Shown here piece by piece: positions 52,729 to 54,351 of a DNA stretch of 54,351 nt. Under the pieces are notes generated by a model. It saw only the letters and a list, made by a program, of their open reading frames with translations. It was not told the origin of the DNA and ran no database searches. Numbering within the stretch: position 1 is the stretch's first letter; each line of letters opens with the position of its first letter. The position numbers and the translations under genes were made by a program. Where the stretch lies: NCBI GenBank assembly GCA_902771935.1, contig CACXYM010000013.1:1-54351 (forward strand), written 5' to 3'. The DNA is from an uncultured Bacteroidales bacterium. GTDB lineage: Bacteria > Bacteroidota > Bacteroidia > Bacteroidales > Paludibacteraceae.

Positions 52729-53676
52729 GAGCGAGTCCTTCGCTGCGCAGTCCCGAAAAACAGAAAGTGCTTGAATGGCACTTTTTTTGTGCTCCGTCAT
52801 TCTTGCTGCTGCATAGCGCACTCCATCGTAACGCAGAACAAACGACTTAATCTCCTGCTCTGCATTAAGTGGGTCAGTCAAATCTTGGTATAAGTCTTCA
52901 GCCAGTTGTTTGATATGATCCGCTTCCTCTTTGGGAGCGCGCTGGAGAGAAATCAGTAGGGGCAAAGTGCATTTGCCGTCACGGATATCGCTCATGGTCG
53001 GTTTGCCTATCTCTTCTGCGTCGGAGTAATCGAAGATATCATCTTTTAGTTGGAAACAGATTCCTAAATGCTTGCCGAACTCGCGTAAAGCAGTAGTCTG
53101 TCGCATAGTTGCTGCGGATGACTCTGCTCCGGCCTCTGCGCATGCGGCAAACAGATGTGCTGTCTTTTGGGTGATGATTTGGAAGTACTGTGCCTCGGTT
53201 ATCCACATAGATTGATTGGCGTGCAACTGAAGAATTTCGCCGCTGCTGAGTGACATTCCAAGGGAGGCAACAATATTGAGTATCTGCGAATTATGTATTT
53301 CTGTAACAGCATGGATAACGCGCGCCAACATGTAATCGCCTACCAGAACAGCCACCTTATTGCTCCACTTGGCTTGTACGGACTTGGCTCCGCGACGCAT
53401 AGGGGACGAATCAACCACATCATCGTGTACCAAACTGGCGTTATGCAGTAACTCCAAGGATACAGCCGTTTGAATCGTCTTCTCTGTAACCCCGCGGCAT
53501 AATTGTGCTGCCAAAAGCACAATCATAGGACGTAACTGCTTGCCTGCTTTTGCATGAATATAATCCAATACCTCATTTAGATGTACATTATCGCTGTGCA
53601 TCGCTGTGGTAAAGGCTTTCTCATACTGCTCAAACGCCTCACGTACCGGATATTTTATGTCCTCAACTGTTATCAA
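52690..53676 (-). CDS. ispB: Polyprenyl diphosphate synthase (trans, long chain)
   Basis: 328 aa. Builds the isoprenoid side chain for quinones. First Asp-rich motif LLHNASLVHDDVVDSSPMRRG (about 74-94), GDYMLARVIHAVTEI, and second motif FQLKDDIFDYSDAEEIGKP (about 206-224). The start codon is TTG 53676, overlapping the aroC stop (TTGA); no ATG occurs before residue 26 and the N-terminus ITVEDIKYPV fits the family. Its last 13 codons overlap sufD on the other strand. Confidence 0.92.
   Translation of the reverse strand: MITVEDIKYPVREAFEQYEKAFTTAMHSDNVHLNEVLDYIHAKAGKQLRPMIVLLAAQLCRGVTEKTIQTAVSLELLHNASLVHDDVVDSSPMRRGAKSVQAKWSNKVAVLVGDYMLARVIHAVTEIHNSQILNIVASLGMSLSSGEILQLHANQSMWITEAQYFQIITQKTAHLFAACAEAGAESSAATMRQTTALREFGKHLGICFQLKDDIFDYSDAEEIGKPTMSDIRDGKCTLPLLISLQRAPKEEADHIKQLAEDLYQDLTDPLNAEQEIKSFVLRYDGVRYAAARMTEHKKSAIQALSVFRDCAAKDSLLSLLDYAVNRDH
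52764..52788 (+). terminator. Terminator for sufCD embedded in the ispB coding region
   Basis: AAAGTGC / GCACTTT 7-bp stem, 7-nt loop, then TTTT, 36 nt after the sufD stop. On the opposite strand the same bases encode KKSAIQALSVF of IspB. Confidence 0.6.
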
Positions 53677-54351
53677 AGTACCTGCTTCAAATCACAAATG
53701 GTCAATGCCGCCATGGCTTCTACTATCGGTACGGCGCGCACAGCAATACACACGTCATGACGCCCGCCGTACTCTTTCATTTTGGTCGCCGTTGCTTTGA
53801 AGCGGCAACGGAACACAATATCATTCCCATCGCTGATGCCGCCAACAATGCCGCAACTCACACTTTGTCCGTTCGCGTCTCGGTCATAGACCTCAAAACT
53901 GCGGCAGCCGTTGATGCTCATTACCGCGTAAGCAAGGCGAGCTTGCAACTTATCGAAGATAGGTTCGCCTAACCCTGGCTTTACTCCTTTGATGTGGCAT
54001 TCAACCACACCGCCAACCGATTCGCCTGCGCGCTGAATATCCTCCAACAACGCCGCAAATTTCGTGCGGTCGGTCTCTTCGCCTATCTGAACCAATCGGC
54101 CCTCAACTGCAATACCGTCTTTTGCCAGTATCTGTTTAGCGATACCTCCTGCCACCACGCGCGCTACAGTCTCTCGCGCCGAAGCACGTCCGCCACCGCG
54201 ATAGTCGCGAATACCGTATTTCTGCTCATAGACACGGTCAGCATGTCCCTCACGATACACATCTTTCAGCGCTTCGTAGTCCTCCGGACGAGCGTTCGTG
54301 TTCCGGATAATGAAAGCAATCGGACTTCCTAATGTCACACCATCCAATAAA
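53673..54351 (-). CDS. aroC: Chorismate synthase, C-terminal part
   Basis: The frame is open to the right window edge; the N-terminal part lies outside. About 225 residues remain. Motifs: LGSPIAFIIRNTNARPEDYE, YGIRDYRGGGRASARETVARVVAGG (FMN/EPSP-binding signature), VECHIKGVKPGLGEPIFDKL, NGCRSFEVYDRD, GIVGGISDGNDIVFRCRFKAT, and GRHDVCIAVRAVPIVEAMAAL (conserved Arg-His-Asp). It converts EPSP, the AroA product, to chorismate, the substrate of the mutase part of AroG. The stop overlaps the ispB TTG start. Confidence 0.95.
   Translation of the reverse strand, partial: LLDGVTLGSPIAFIIRNTNARPEDYEALKDVYREGHADRVYEQKYGIRDYRGGGRASARETVARVVAGGIAKQILAKDGIAVEGRLVQIGEETDRTKFAALLEDIQRAGESVGGVVECHIKGVKPGLGEPIFDKLQARLAYAVMSINGCRSFEVYDRDANGQSVSCGIVGGISDGNDIVFRCRFKATATKMKEYGGRHDVCIAVRAVPIVEAMAALTICDLKQVL

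Overview
The window is from a member of the Bacteroidota, most likely an uncultured gut or rumen Bacteroidales. This rests on gene content: a complete type IX secretion core in the order porP-porK-porL-porM-porN, the ftsX/DUF3098/uppP/truB/queA cluster, a fused DAHP synthase/chorismate mutase, a SusB-like GH97 and a GH66 enzyme. It also rests on at least fifteen promoter-like sites of the Bacteroidota form, a TTG followed 19-20 nt later by TAnnTTTG(C). No rRNA, tRNA or CRISPR array was recognised. The finer taxonomic placement is inference.

Layout. 1-7.57 kb: the 3' end of a glycan-utilisation locus (GH66 fragment, GH97 alpha-glucosidase, a 1301-aa repeat-rich secreted protein, a small anchored protein, and a sugar-type MFS transporter broken after 107 residues). 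7.57-9.25 kb: an ORF-poor, repeat-packed island holding three copies of a stem-loop repeat and a perfect 121-bp inverted-repeat core (arms expanded separately by 27-bp and 42-bp duplications). Each arm begins with the first codons of murI, so murI is broken here. 9.25-21.07 kb: housekeeping genes in tightly overlapping runs (nucleosidase, IS1096-passenger-like protein, miaA, PKD lipoprotein, pepD, aroA, glycosyltransferase, secG, secreted phosphoesterase, uvrD/pcrA, SpmA-SpmB fusion). 21.07-25.3 kb: an intergenic region with 11-bp and 52-bp tandem repeats and a hairpin RNA candidate, then a 1182-aa FN3-type secreted protein. 25.4-34.8 kb: an AsmA-like protein, a methyltransferase, a cobalamin adenosyltransferase, and the DUF2795-porP-K-L-M-N operon closed by a terminator. 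34.8-41.4 kb: ftsX, DUF3098, uppP, truB, queA, ung and a polA that lacks the proofreading domain. 41.4-46.5 kb (minus strand): a secreted DUF6359-type protein, valS and aroG/chorismate mutase. 46.6-48 kb: a small lipoprotein and a second repeat-rich intergenic region with 42-bp and 11-bp tandem arrays. 48-54.35 kb: secreted endonuclease-family protein, DUF4290, prs, glutaminyl cyclase, sufC, a short sufD, ispB and partial aroC.

How it fits together. The main theme is protein export. The type IX core lies in the same window as four secreted proteins (1301, 520, 1182 and 483 aa) that share a short C-terminal tail of about 26 residues, a candidate sorting signal. Several exported proteins are predicted to have Gln as first mature residue, and an M28-type glutaminyl cyclase lipoprotein that could cyclise it is also encoded here. 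The second theme is genome plasticity. Short tandem micro-repeats occur in spacers and also in frame inside or at the start of coding genes (aroG, the 483-aa secreted protein, sufD, sufC). Several enzymes look compacted: AroA, PolA, SufD, DUF4290 and a glycosyltransferase without its N-terminal part.
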